From: Phenylobacterium zucineum HLK1
Lineage (GTDB): Bacteria > Pseudomonadota > Alphaproteobacteria > Caulobacterales > Caulobacteraceae
Reading direction: 5' to 3'
DNA: 64,000 nt
NCBI RefSeq assembly: GCF_000017265.1
Contig: NC_011144.1
Span: 1,054,001 to 1,118,000, forward strand
The translations under genes and the position numbers were made by a program. Every line of letters starts with the position of its first letter. Within the stretch, counting starts at the first letter, position 1. The notes under the pieces were generated by a model. The model did not search any database. It was not told where the DNA came from and saw only the letters and a program-made list of their open reading frames with translations. This document shows positions 9,371 to 17,777 of this stretch, piece by piece.

Positions 9371-9949
9371 ATGCGCGTCCTGCTCGTCGACCCCGACCCG
9401 GCCCGGGCCGCCCTCGTGACGGAAGGCCTGGCGGGAATCGATCCGCTGGAGGTCCGGCACGCCGCCGCCTTCGACGAGGCCGCCGCCGCGGCCTTCGCAC
9501 CCGACGTGGTGGTGGTGGCCGCGGACAGCCCCGACCGCGACACGCTGGAGAGCCTGCGCGAGGCGAGCCGCGCGAACCCGCGGCCGGTGGTGATGTTCGT
9601 GGACCGCTCCGAGCCGGGGCTGGCGGAGGAGGCCGTGCGGGCCGGCGTCGCCGCCTATGTGGTGGACGGCCTCGCGCCCGGCCGCGTGCGCGGGGTGCTG
9701 GAGGTGGCCATGAGCCGCTTCGCCCTCATGAACCAACTGCGCCAGGACCTGGCCAAGGCCAAGGCCGACCTCGCCTCCCGCAAGACGGTGGAGCGGGCCA
9801 AGGCGCTGCTGATGAAGGAGCGCGGGCTGGAGGAGGAAGAGGCGTACCGCGTTCTGCGCAAGCTCTCCATGGACGCGGGCCGGCCCATCGCCGCCGTGGC
9901 CGCCGACCTCCTGGCGTTCGCCGGCGTGCTGAAGGGAGAGGGGCCATGA
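9371..9949 (+). CDS. nasT: ANTAR-domain nitrate/nitrite response antiterminator NasT
   Basis: 192 aa. The N-terminal pseudo-receiver domain (MRVLLVDPDPARA) is followed by a coiled coil (LMNQLRQDLAKAKADLASRKTVERAK) and a C-terminal ANTAR RNA-binding domain (ERAKALLMKERGLEEEEAYRVLRKLSMD). NasT of Azotobacter, Paracoccus and Bradyrhizobium binds hairpins in the leader of the nitrate operon and prevents termination when NasS releases it. The receiver lacks a convincing phospho-acceptor Asp at the normal beta-3 position (VVVVAADSPDRD), which fits regulation by partner binding and not by a kinase. It overlaps nasS by ATGA, and the hairpin-rich leader lies immediately downstream of nasS. Confidence 0.9.
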   Translation: MRVLLVDPDPARAALVTEGLAGIDPLEVRHAAAFDEAAAAAFAPDVVVVAADSPDRDTLESLREASRANPRPVVMFVDRSEPGLAEEAVRAGVAAYVVDGLAPGRVRGVLEVAMSRFALMNQLRQDLAKAKADLASRKTVERAKALLMKERGLEEEEAYRVLRKLSMDAGRPIAAVAADLLAFAGVLKGEGP

Positions 9950-10893
9950 GGATCCGACTGGGCTTCGTGCCGCTGAGCGACGCTGCGCCGCTCATCGCCG
10001 CCCGCGCCTGCGGCTTCTTCGCGGAGGAGGGGCTGCAGGTCGAGCTGAGCCGGGAAGCTTCCTGGGCCACGGTGCGCGACAAGGTGGCGGTGGGAGCGCT
10101 CGACGGCGCCCACATGCTGGCGCCCATGGTGCTGGCGGCGGCGCTGGGGGTCGGCAGCGAGCCCGCGCCGCTGATCGTCCCCCTCGCCCTGGCGCGGGGC
10201 GGCGCGGCGGTGGCGATCTCGTCCCGCATTCCGGCGGCCGGCCTGGCGCGGCTCGTCGCCCAGCGGCGGGAGGCGGGCGCCAGCCCGCTCACCTTCGCCG
10301 TGGTGTTCCCCTATTCGATCCATGCCTACCTGCTGCGGGCCTGGCTGGAGCAGGGGGGGATCGATCCCGATGCCGATGTCCGGCTCACCGTCGCGCCGCC
10401 GCCGCGCATGGCCGACTTGCTGGCGGGGGGCGTGATCGAGGGCTTCTGCGCGGGCGAGCCGTGGGCCGCCGCCGCCGTGGCGGCCGGCGCCGGCCAGGTC
10501 GCCGTGCGCGCCGGGCAGCTCTGGCCCGGCGCGCCCGACAAGGTGTTCGCCGTGACCCGGGCCTGGGCCGAGGCCGACCCGCCGCGCCTGCAGGCGGTGC
10601 TCCGGGCCCTGTTGCGCGCCGCCGCCTGGGCCGAAGCGCCGGGGAACCGCGCCGCCGTCGCCGACCTGCTGGCCCGGCCGGAGCATTTGCGCCTGGAGCC
10701 CGAGCTGATCGCCGCCGGCCTCGATCACATCGTCTACGGCTCGGGCGCGCCCGAGCCGCGGGACGCCGCCTGGCTGCTCGGCGAGATGAAGCGGTGGGGC
10801 CAGATTCCCGCCAGCCTGGACGCCGCGGCGGCCGCCGCCCCCATCTACCGCCCGGACCTCCACGCCGCGGCGGCCGGGGCGCTCAGCGCCTGA
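9946..10893 (+). CDS. nasS: Nitrate sensor NasS (NrtA/CmpA-like binding protein)
   Basis: 315-aa soluble periplasmic-binding-protein fold of the CmpA/NrtA family with no signal peptide (MRIRLGFVPLSDAAPLIAAR), which separates the cytoplasmic sensor NasS from the exported transporter subunit. Typical elements are GFFAEEGLQVELSREASW, DGAHMLAPM, FPYSIHAYLLRAWL and the ligand-site FCAGEPWAAAAV. By family, NasS sequesters NasT without nitrate or nitrite and releases it when the anion binds. It shares ATGA with nasT, so the two are translationally coupled in near-equal amounts as expected of a complex. Confidence 0.88.
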   Translation: MRIRLGFVPLSDAAPLIAARACGFFAEEGLQVELSREASWATVRDKVAVGALDGAHMLAPMVLAAALGVGSEPAPLIVPLALARGGAAVAISSRIPAAGLARLVAQRREAGASPLTFAVVFPYSIHAYLLRAWLEQGGIDPDADVRLTVAPPPRMADLLAGGVIEGFCAGEPWAAAAVAAGAGQVAVRAGQLWPGAPDKVFAVTRAWAEADPPRLQAVLRALLRAAAWAEAPGNRAAVADLLARPEHLRLEPELIAAGLDHIVYGSGAPEPRDAAWLLGEMKRWGQIPASLDAAAAAAPIYRPDLHAAAAGALSA

Positions 10894-10900
10894 ATTCTGG

Positions 10901-10930
10901 TCATCGCGCCGCCTACGGCGCCGTGATTTT
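10901..10930 (+). terminator. Intrinsic-terminator-like hairpin after nasTS
   Basis: GCGCCG and CGGCGC pair around CCTA. The stem extends by four more pairs after one C-C mismatch, and TTTT follows immediately (10927-10930). It begins 8 bases after the nasS stop, so it may end the nasTS transcript or form part of the regulated leader of the downstream operon. Confidence 0.5.
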
Positions 10931-10979
10931 GCACTGCGGCATGGCCCCGTGGGCGCCGGGGCCGGTATCGGGGTGACGA

Positions 10980-10998
10980 GCCGCCGAGGCGGCGTTTT
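10980..10998 (+). terminator. Leader terminator in front of the nitrate transporter
   Basis: GCCGC and GCGGC pair around the tetraloop CGAG, followed by GTTTT. It is short and somewhat weak, about 115 bases before the transporter start codon. Its position is where a NasT-controlled attenuator is expected. Confidence 0.5.
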
Positions 10999-11113
10999 CA
11001 TCGAACCCAGGCCCAGGACAACGGCGTTCGCGGCCCCCGGACAGGCTCAAGGACGAGCCCTCCCACACGGCGACGCCGCCGCTCCACCGCAATCCGCACG
11101 GGGCCTGATCCGC

Positions 11114-12331
11114 ATGTCTGCGCGCTCGTTCCTGAAGGCCGGCCACCCGCCGACCCTCTTCGCCGCCTTCCTCTATTTCGACCTGAGCTTCATGGTCTGG
11201 GTGATCCTGGGGCCGCTCGGCGTCGCCATCGCCACGGACTTCGGCCTGACGCCGGCCGAGAAGGGGCTGATGGTCGCCGTGCCGGTGCTGGCCGGCGCCG
11301 TGCTGCGCCTCTTCGCGGGCGTGCTTGTGGATCACATCGGTCCCAAGCGGACCGGCCTGATCGGCCAGCTCGTCGTGCTGGCGGGCCTCGCGGCCGCCTG
11401 GCGGCTGGGGATCGGCGGCTATCCCCAGGTCCTGGCCCTCGGCTGCGTGCTGGGCGTCGCGGGGGCGTCCTTCGCTGTCGCCCTGCCGCTCGCTTCGCGC
11501 TGGTACCCGCCCGAACACCAGGGCCTGGCCCTCGGTATCGCCGGCGCCGGCAATTCGGGGACGGCCCTCGCGGCCCTGTTCGCCCCAGCCCTGGCCCAGC
11601 GCTTCGGCTGGGAGAATGTGATCGGCCTGGCGACCCTGCCGCTCGCCGCAGCCTTCGTCGTCTATCTGGTCTTCGCCAGGGACGCGCCGGACCGGCCGCC
11701 GCCCAAGCGCCTCTCGGAATACCTCTCGGTGCTCCGCACGGCCGACGCCTGGTGGCTGATGCTGCTCTACGGCGTCACCTTCGGCGGGTTCGTGGGCCTG
11801 TCGTCCTCCCTGACCATCTACTTCAACGCCGAGTACGGCCTGCCGGCTGTGACCGCGGGCTTCTTCACCGCCGCCTGCGTGTTCGCCGGCTCGTTCGTTC
11901 GGCCGGTGGGCGGGGCGCTGGCCGACCGCTTCGGCGGGGTGCGCACGCTGAGCGTCGTCTACCTGCTGGCCGCGCTCGGCCTCGCGCTGGCCAGTTTCCA
12001 GCCGCCCAGCGTCTGGATGGCCCTGGCCGTGATCCTCTTCGCCATGGCGGCGCTCGGGGCCGGCAACGGGGCGGTCTTCCAGCTCGCGCCGCAGCGCTTC
12101 GGCAAGGAGATCGGCGTGGTCACCGGCCTCGTCGGCATGACCGGCGGGATCGGCGGCTTCTACCTGGCCTCCAGCCTCGGCTGGGCCAAGCAGGTCACCG
12201 GCAGCTACCAGGCGGGCCTGCTCGCCTTCGCCGCCCTCGCCCTCGTGGCCCTGGCCTGCCTCACCGGGGTCAAGGCCCGCTGGCGGCGCACCTGGGCCGG
12301 CGAGGCCGCCGGCGCGCCCCTCAGGCTCTAG
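11114..12331 (+). CDS. MFS nitrate/nitrite transporter (NNP family)
   Basis: 405-aa, twelve-TM major facilitator of the nitrate-nitrite porter family, importing nitrate across the inner membrane. The NNP signatures are present: GIAGAGNSGTALAALFAP in TM5 and, in TM11, GNGAVFQL followed by GMTGGIGGFY. The anion-binding Arg residues are plausible in LRLFAG (TM2) and FVRPVGGALADRFGG (TM8 region). I start at ATG 11114 because the protein then begins with the short cytoplasmic tail and FAAFLYFDLSFMVW first helix usual in this family; the longer open frame would swallow the regulatory leader. It is the first gene of the nitrate operon and lies 9 bases before nirB. Confidence 0.92.
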   Translation: MSARSFLKAGHPPTLFAAFLYFDLSFMVWVILGPLGVAIATDFGLTPAEKGLMVAVPVLAGAVLRLFAGVLVDHIGPKRTGLIGQLVVLAGLAAAWRLGIGGYPQVLALGCVLGVAGASFAVALPLASRWYPPEHQGLALGIAGAGNSGTALAALFAPALAQRFGWENVIGLATLPLAAAFVVYLVFARDAPDRPPPKRLSEYLSVLRTADAWWLMLLYGVTFGGFVGLSSSLTIYFNAEYGLPAVTAGFFTAACVFAGSFVRPVGGALADRFGGVRTLSVVYLLAALGLALASFQPPSVWMALAVILFAMAALGAGNGAVFQLAPQRFGKEIGVVTGLVGMTGGIGGFYLASSLGWAKQVTGSYQAGLLAFAALALVALACLTGVKARWRRTWAGEAAGAPLRL

Positions 12332-12340
12332 GAGGCGATC

Positions 12341-14803
12341 ATGACCACCCTCAGGGAACGCCTCGTCGTCGTCGGCAACGGCATGGCCGGCTGCCGGGCG
12401 GTGCAGGAGGTGCTGAAGCGCGACCCCGGCCGCTACGAGATCGCCATCGTCGGCGCCGAGCCGCGGGTGAACTACGACCGCATCATGCTCTCGCCCGTCC
12501 TGGCGGGGGAGAAGACCTTCGCCGACATCGTGCTGAACGATGAGGCCTGGTACCGCGACAACGGGATCGCTCTGCACGCCGGCCGGCGGGTGGAGGCCAT
12601 CGACCGCCAGGCCCGGATGGTGCGCGGGGAGGGCGGCCTTGCGCTGCCCTACGACCGGCTGGTCCTCGCCACGGGGTCGGACCCGGTGCGCCTGCCCCTG
12701 CCGGGCGCTGACCTCGCCGGCGTCGTCACTTTCCGCGACCTCGACGACGTGGAGGCGATGATCGCCGCCTCCGCCCGGCCGGGCGCGCGGGCGGTGGTGA
12801 TCGGCGGCGGCCTTCTGGGCATCGAGGCCGCCTACGGCCTCGCCCGCCGGGGCATGGCGGCCACTGTCGTCCACCTGATGGACGTCCTGATGGAGCGCCA
12901 GCTCGACGCCTCCGCCGGCTTCCTGCTGGCCGAGGCGATGGCCGCCCGCGGCGTCGAGACCGTGCTGGAGGCCCAGTCCGAGGAGATCGTGGGTCGGGAC
13001 GGCCGGGTTGCGGGCCTGCGGCTGAAGGACGGCCGCGTGCTGCCCTGCGACCTCCTGGTGATGGCGGTCGGCATCCGGCCGAACGCGACCCTGGCCAAGG
13101 CCAGCGGCCTGGAGGTCGGCCGCGGGGTGGTGGTGGACGACGCCCTGCGCACTTCCGATCCGGCGATCTACGCCGTGGGCGAGTGCGTCGAGCACCGGGG
13201 CCAGTGCTACGGCCTCGTGGCCCCCATCTGGGAGATGTGCCGCACGCTCGCCGACGCCCTGACGGGCCGCGAGGCCGCCTGGGAGGGCGCGGTGCTCTCC
13301 ACCCGGCTGAAGGTCTCGGGCGTGGACGTCTTCTCGGCCGGCCGGTTCGCGGGCGGCTCGGGTTGCGAGGACATCGTGTTCCGGGACGCCGGGCGCGGCG
13401 TCTACAAGCGGATCGTGCTGGAGGAGGGCCGCCTCGCCGGGGCGGTGCTGTTCGGCGACGTCGCCGACGGCGGCTGGTACTTCGACCTGATGCGGCAGGA
13501 GACCGAGGTCTCCGACATCCGCGAGACCCTGGTCTTCGGCCAGGCGGTGACGGAGGGCCTTCGGGGCCTCGACCCTAGCGCCGCCGTTGCGGCCATGGCC
13601 GACGAGGCCGAGGTCTGCGGCTGCAACGGCGTCTGCAAGGGGACCATCGTCCAGGCCATCGCCGAACAGGGCCATGCGACCCTGGACGCGGTGCGGGCCC
13701 ACACCAAGGCCTCGGCGTCGTGCGGCTCGTGCACGCCCGTCGTCGAGCGGATCCTGAAGGCTACGCTGGGCGACGCCTTCCAGGTCCAGACGGGGCCGAA
13801 GCCGGTCTGCGGCTGCACCGGGAAGGGCCACGACGAGGTGCGCCGGCGCATCCTGGCCGAGGGGCTGAAGTCCATGCCTGCGGTCATGCAGGCGCTGGAG
13901 TGGACCACGCCCGACGGCTGCCCCGCCTGCCGGCCGGCCCTCAACTACTACCTCCTGTGCGCCTGGCCGGGCGACTACCGCGACGACCGCCAGAGCCGCT
14001 TCGTCAACGAGCGGGTGCACGCCAACATCCAGAAGGACGGCACCTATTCCGTCGTTCCGCGCATGTGGGGCGGGCTCACCTCGGCGGCCGAGCTGCGCGC
14101 CATCGCCGACGTGGTCGAGAAGTTCGCCATCCCGACCGTCAAGGTGACCGGCGGCCAGCGCATCGACCTGCTGGGCGTGAAGAAGGACGACCTGCCGAAG
14201 GTGTGGGCCGACCTCAACCGCGCGGGCATGGTCTCGGGCCACGCCTACGCCAAGGGCCTGCGGACCGTGAAGACCTGCGTCGGCTCGGACTGGTGCCGGT
14301 TCGGAACCCAGGACTCGACGGGCCTGGGCGTGCGGCTCGAGAAGTTCATGTGGGGCTCGTGGACCCCGGCCAAGGTCAAGCTCGGCGTCTCGGGCTGCCC
14401 GCGCAACTGCGCCGAGGCCACCTGCAAGGACATCGGGGTCGTCTGCGTCGACAGCGGCTACGAGATCCACGTCGGCGGCGCCGCTGGCCTGCACATCCAG
14501 GGGACCCAGCTCCTGACGAAGGTCGCCACCGAGGACGAGGCGGTCTGGACCATCTGCGCCGTCACCCAGCTCTACCGCGAGGAGGGCTGGTACCTGGAGC
14601 GCATCTACAAGTGGATGGACCGGGTGGGGCTGGAGACCATCCGCGCCGCCGTCTGCGACCCCGACCGGCGGCGCGCCCTCTACGACCGCTTCGCCTATTC
14701 GCAGCGCTTCGCCCGCGTCGACCCCTGGGCCGAGCGGGTCGCCGGCCGCGACGCCGCCGAGTTCAACCCGCTCACCCGCCGCCTGGAGTTCGCCCCCGCA
14801 TGA
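12341..14803 (+). CDS. nirB: Assimilatory nitrite reductase large subunit
   Basis: 820 aa, the usual length for NAD(P)H-dependent NirB, which reduces nitrite to ammonium with six electrons. Domains in order: FAD/NAD(P)-binding pyridine nucleotide-disulfide oxidoreductase (1-about 400, VVVGNGMAGCR, AVVIGGGLLGIEAAYG); BFD-like [2Fe-2S] domain (CGCNGVCKG about 425, SCGSC about 460); sulfite/nitrite reductase ferredoxin-like domain; and the siroheme/[4Fe-4S] site (TCVGSDWCRFG about 646 and SGCPRNCAEATC about 686) with all four cysteine ligands. GGAGG precedes the ATG. Its stop overlaps the nirD start as ATGA, so the two subunits are translationally coupled. Confidence 0.97.
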   Translation: MTTLRERLVVVGNGMAGCRAVQEVLKRDPGRYEIAIVGAEPRVNYDRIMLSPVLAGEKTFADIVLNDEAWYRDNGIALHAGRRVEAIDRQARMVRGEGGLALPYDRLVLATGSDPVRLPLPGADLAGVVTFRDLDDVEAMIAASARPGARAVVIGGGLLGIEAAYGLARRGMAATVVHLMDVLMERQLDASAGFLLAEAMAARGVETVLEAQSEEIVGRDGRVAGLRLKDGRVLPCDLLVMAVGIRPNATLAKASGLEVGRGVVVDDALRTSDPAIYAVGECVEHRGQCYGLVAPIWEMCRTLADALTGREAAWEGAVLSTRLKVSGVDVFSAGRFAGGSGCEDIVFRDAGRGVYKRIVLEEGRLAGAVLFGDVADGGWYFDLMRQETEVSDIRETLVFGQAVTEGLRGLDPSAAVAAMADEAEVCGCNGVCKGTIVQAIAEQGHATLDAVRAHTKASASCGSCTPVVERILKATLGDAFQVQTGPKPVCGCTGKGHDEVRRRILAEGLKSMPAVMQALEWTTPDGCPACRPALNYYLLCAWPGDYRDDRQSRFVNERVHANIQKDGTYSVVPRMWGGLTSAAELRAIADVVEKFAIPTVKVTGGQRIDLLGVKKDDLPKVWADLNRAGMVSGHAYAKGLRTVKTCVGSDWCRFGTQDSTGLGVRLEKFMWGSWTPAKVKLGVSGCPRNCAEATCKDIGVVCVDSGYEIHVGGAAGLHIQGTQLLTKVATEDEAVWTICAVTQLYREEGWYLERIYKWMDRVGLETIRAAVCDPDRRRALYDRFAYSQRFARVDPWAERVAGRDAAEFNPLTRRLEFAPA

Positions 14804-15138
14804 ACGCTCTCGTGAAGGACCCTACCGTCTGGACGGACGTCGGGGCCGTGACCGACATCCCCGCGCGGGGCGCGCGGCGCGTGCCGACGCCGGATGGCGA
14901 CATCGCCGTGTTCCGCACCGGCGACGGCCGCATCTTCGCCCTGAAGGACGCCTGCCCTCACAAGGGCGGACCGCTGAGCCAGGGCATCGTCCACGGCCAC
15001 GCCGTCGCCTGCCCCCTGCACAACTGGTCCATCGACCTGGCCACCGGCGAGCCGCTGGGGGCCGACCGCGGCAAGGGCTGCGCGCCGGTGGCGCGGGTCC
15101 GGGTGGAGGGCGGTCGCGTCCTCGTGGGGCGGGTGTGA
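14800..15138 (+). CDS. nirD: Nitrite reductase small subunit (Rieske-type)
   Basis: 112-aa partner of NirB. The Rieske fold is complete, with CPHKGG (about residue 45) and CPLHNW (about 68) retained, so it can ligate a [2Fe-2S] cluster; several enterobacterial NirD proteins have lost these residues. The start ATG shares bases with the nirB stop, and its own TGA overlaps the GTG start of nasA, so nirB-nirD-nasA form one coupled translation chain. Confidence 0.95.
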   Translation: MNALVKDPTVWTDVGAVTDIPARGARRVPTPDGDIAVFRTGDGRIFALKDACPHKGGPLSQGIVHGHAVACPLHNWSIDLATGEPLGADRGKGCAPVARVRVEGGRVLVGRV

Positions 15139-17777
15139 GGACGACCTGCCCCTACTGCGGCGTCGGGTGCGGGATCTCGGCTGAGGCCGAGGGCCGAGCG
15201 CTGTCGGTGGCGGGCGATCCGGCGCATCCGGCCAACCTCGGGCGGCTGTGCTCGAAGGGGAGCGCCCTGGGGGCCACGGTCGGCCTGGAGGGGCGGCTGC
15301 TGCATCCGACGATCGGCGATCGCCCCGCGACTTGGGCCGAGGCGACCGGGCTGGTCGCGCGCCGGTTACGGGAGGCCATCGCCCGCCACGGGCCGGACTC
15401 GGTCGCCTTCTACGTCTCGGGCCAGCTGCTGACCGAGGACTACTACGCCGCCAACAAGCTGATGAAGGGCTTCATCGGCTCGGCCAACATCGACACCAAC
15501 TCGCGGCTGTGCATGGCCTCGGCGGTTGTGGCCCACAAGCTCGCCTTCGGCGCCGACCTCGTCCCGGGCTGCTACGAGGACCTGGACCTGGCCGACCTCG
15601 TGGTCCTGTCCGGACACAACGCCGCCTGGACCCACCCCGTGCTCTTCCGCCGCCTGGAAGCCGCCCGCGCCCGCGGCCAGCGCCATGTGGTGATCGACCC
15701 GCGCCGCACCGACACGGCCGAAGCCGCCGACCTGCACCTGCCCATCGCCCCGCAGACCGACGTGAGGCTGTGGAACGGCCTGCTGGCCGACCTCATCCGG
15801 CGGGGCGCGATCGACCTGGCGTTCCTCTCGGCCCACGTCGGGGGCTTCGCCGAGACCGAGGCCGAGCTCGCACGCGCCGACCAGTCGCCCGCCGCCGTCG
15901 CCGCCGACTGCGGCGTGCCGCTCGCCGACCTCGAGCGCTTCTTCCGCTGGTTCGCCGCCACGCCGCGGACCGTCAGCCTCTTCTCCATGGGGGCCAACCA
16001 GTCGGCGCAGGGCGTGGCCAAGGGCCTGGCCATCCTGAACGTCCACCTCGCCACCGGCCGCATCGGCAAGCCCGGGGCCTGCCCGTTCTCGATCACCGGC
16101 CAGCCCAACGCCATGGGCGGGCGCGAGACCGGCGGCATGGCCACCACGCTGGCCGCCCACATGGATTTCGAAGAGGCCGCCCGCGCCCGGGTCCGGCGCT
16201 TCTGGGGCGCGCCGACGATCGCCGAGCGGCCCGGCCTGAGGGCCGTCGAGATGTTCGAGGCGGTGCGCGAGGGCCGCATCAAGGCGCTGTGGATCATGGC
16301 CACCAATCCGGCGGTCAGCCTCCCCGACGCCGGCCGCGTCCGCGAGGCGCTCGCCGCCTGTCCGTTCGTCGTGGTGTCCGACGTCATGGCCGCGACCGAC
16401 ACCTCGGCCTTCGCCCACGTGCGCCTGCCCGCCCTGGCCTGGGGCGAGAAGGACGGGACCGTCACCAACTCCGAGCGCCGCATCTCGCGCCAGCGGCCGC
16501 TGCTTCCCCCGCCCGGCGAGGCGCGCGCGGACTGGCGGATCGTCGCCGACGTGGCGACGGCCATGGGCTTCGGCGAGGCCTTCGGCTGGCGCACGCCGGC
16601 GCAGGTGTTCCGCGAATGGGCGCGGCTGACCGCCTACGACAATCCGGACCGGGTGCTGAACCTCGGCCCGCTCGCCGCCCTCACGCCCGAGGCCTACGAC
16701 GCCCTGGAGCCGGTCCAGTGGCCGGTGACGGCCGCCGGGGGCGCGCCGCGCCTGTTCACGGACGGGCGGTTCCAGACGCCTGACGGGCGGGGGCGCATGC
16801 ATCCGGTGGCGGCCGAGGGGCCGGCCGAGCCGGTGGATCCCGGCTATCCGCTGGCGCTCAACACCGGCCGGGTCCGCGACCACTGGCATACGCTCACCCG
16901 CACCGGGCTGGCCCCCGAGCTGTGCCGCCATGCGCCCGAGCCCTATGTGGAGATCCACCCCGCCGACGCCGCGCCCCTGGGGATCGCCGAGGGCGCGCTG
17001 ACCCGGATCGTCACCCGGCAGGGCGAGGCCGTGGCGACCGCCCGCCTTTCCGATCGCCAGCGGCCGGGCTCGGTCTTCCTGCCGATGCACTGGACGCAGG
17101 CCTTCGCCCCGGCCGGCCGCGCCAACCCGCTGGTCGCGGCGCGCACCGATCCCCGCTCGGGCCAGCCCGAGTTCAAGCACACGCCGGCCCGCGTGCGGCC
17201 CTATCGCGAGACCTGGCGCGGCTTCCTGCTCGCCCCAGCGGCCGTCGAGCCGCCGCGAGGCTGCGACCTGGTCTGGCGGCGCATCCCACAGCCGGCCTGC
17301 CAGCTGCACGAGTTCGCCGGCCGGGGGGACGGCGCCGAGCGCGAAGCGGTGCGCCGGGCGCTGGCCCGCGGCGCGCCGGCCGAGGTGCTGCGCTTCGAGG
17401 ACCCGGCCGCCGGCGTCCTGCGCGAGGCCTTCCTGGCGGAGGGGCGGCTCGAGCGGGTGCTGTTCCTGGCGGCGGCCGGCGAGCTGCCGCCCCGGGACTG
17501 GCTGGCGGAGCTGTTCGCCGGCGGCGTGCTCGACCCCCTCCAGCGGGCGGCCCTGCTGGTCGGCCGCGCGCCCGGCCGCGCGGTGGAGGCCGGCCCCGTG
17601 GTCTGCGCCTGCCGCGGCGTGCGCCAGCCGCGCATCGAGGCCGCCATCGCCGACGGGGCCCGCGACCTCGACGCCGTGGCCGGGGCGACCGGAGCCGGCG
17701 CGTCCTGCGGCTCGTGCCGGCCCGAGATCGCCCGTCTCCTTTCCGCAACCAGTCCGCAGGTGCGCCATGCCGCCTGA
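15135..17777 (+). CDS. nasA: Assimilatory nitrate reductase catalytic subunit
   Basis: 880-aa molybdenum (bis-MGD) oxidoreductase reducing nitrate to nitrite in the cytoplasm. The N-terminal [4Fe-4S] site reads CPYCGVGC with the fourth Cys in LCSKGS (about 39). Molybdopterin-domain hallmarks follow: SANIDTNSRLCM, GCYEDLDLADLVV, MGANQSAQG, NAMGGRETGGMA, ATNPAVSLPD and NTGRVRDHWH near the MGD C-terminal domain. Residues after about 815 are a BFD-like [2Fe-2S] domain (CACRGV, CGSC), as in NasA of other proteobacteria that take electrons from NasB or ferredoxin. No NasB-type reductase is present nearby. It starts at GTG 15135 inside the nirD stop. Confidence 0.95.
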   Translation: MRTTCPYCGVGCGISAEAEGRALSVAGDPAHPANLGRLCSKGSALGATVGLEGRLLHPTIGDRPATWAEATGLVARRLREAIARHGPDSVAFYVSGQLLTEDYYAANKLMKGFIGSANIDTNSRLCMASAVVAHKLAFGADLVPGCYEDLDLADLVVLSGHNAAWTHPVLFRRLEAARARGQRHVVIDPRRTDTAEAADLHLPIAPQTDVRLWNGLLADLIRRGAIDLAFLSAHVGGFAETEAELARADQSPAAVAADCGVPLADLERFFRWFAATPRTVSLFSMGANQSAQGVAKGLAILNVHLATGRIGKPGACPFSITGQPNAMGGRETGGMATTLAAHMDFEEAARARVRRFWGAPTIAERPGLRAVEMFEAVREGRIKALWIMATNPAVSLPDAGRVREALAACPFVVVSDVMAATDTSAFAHVRLPALAWGEKDGTVTNSERRISRQRPLLPPPGEARADWRIVADVATAMGFGEAFGWRTPAQVFREWARLTAYDNPDRVLNLGPLAALTPEAYDALEPVQWPVTAAGGAPRLFTDGRFQTPDGRGRMHPVAAEGPAEPVDPGYPLALNTGRVRDHWHTLTRTGLAPELCRHAPEPYVEIHPADAAPLGIAEGALTRIVTRQGEAVATARLSDRQRPGSVFLPMHWTQAFAPAGRANPLVAARTDPRSGQPEFKHTPARVRPYRETWRGFLLAPAAVEPPRGCDLVWRRIPQPACQLHEFAGRGDGAEREAVRRALARGAPAEVLRFEDPAAGVLREAFLAEGRLERVLFLAAAGELPPRDWLAELFAGGVLDPLQRAALLVGRAPGRAVEAGPVVCACRGVRQPRIEAAIADGARDLDAVAGATGAGASCGSCRPEIARLLSATSPQVRHAA

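Larger units (their letters stand above)
10894..11113 (+). promoter_or_regulatory. Hairpin-rich leader of the nitrate assimilation operon (putative NasT target)
   Basis: 220 non-coding bases between nasS and the transporter. Three stem-loops are visible: 10901-10926 (followed by TTTT), 10943-10963 (7-bp GGCCCCG/CGGGGCC) and 10980-10993 (followed by GTTTTC). Between the first two, TGC and GCA flank the hexaloop ACTGCG (10930-10941); its A at position 1 and G at position 4 agree with the ANTAR target rule, though the stem is only 3 bp. Together with adjacent nasTS this strongly suggests leader antitermination. The exact binding hairpins are uncertain. Confidence 0.55.

Noticed and set aside
10915..10935. 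Possible sigma-54 promoter (GG...TTGCA) before the nitrate operon
   Set aside because: The distance between GG and GC is 12 bases instead of 10 and the -24 element TGGCAC is absent.
10913..14494. A very long open frame on the minus strand (1193 codons) across the nitrate transporter and nirB
   Set aside because: It lies opposite strongly recognised genes, has low-complexity His/Arg/Gly-rich translation and no motif; a by-product of GC-rich third positions.
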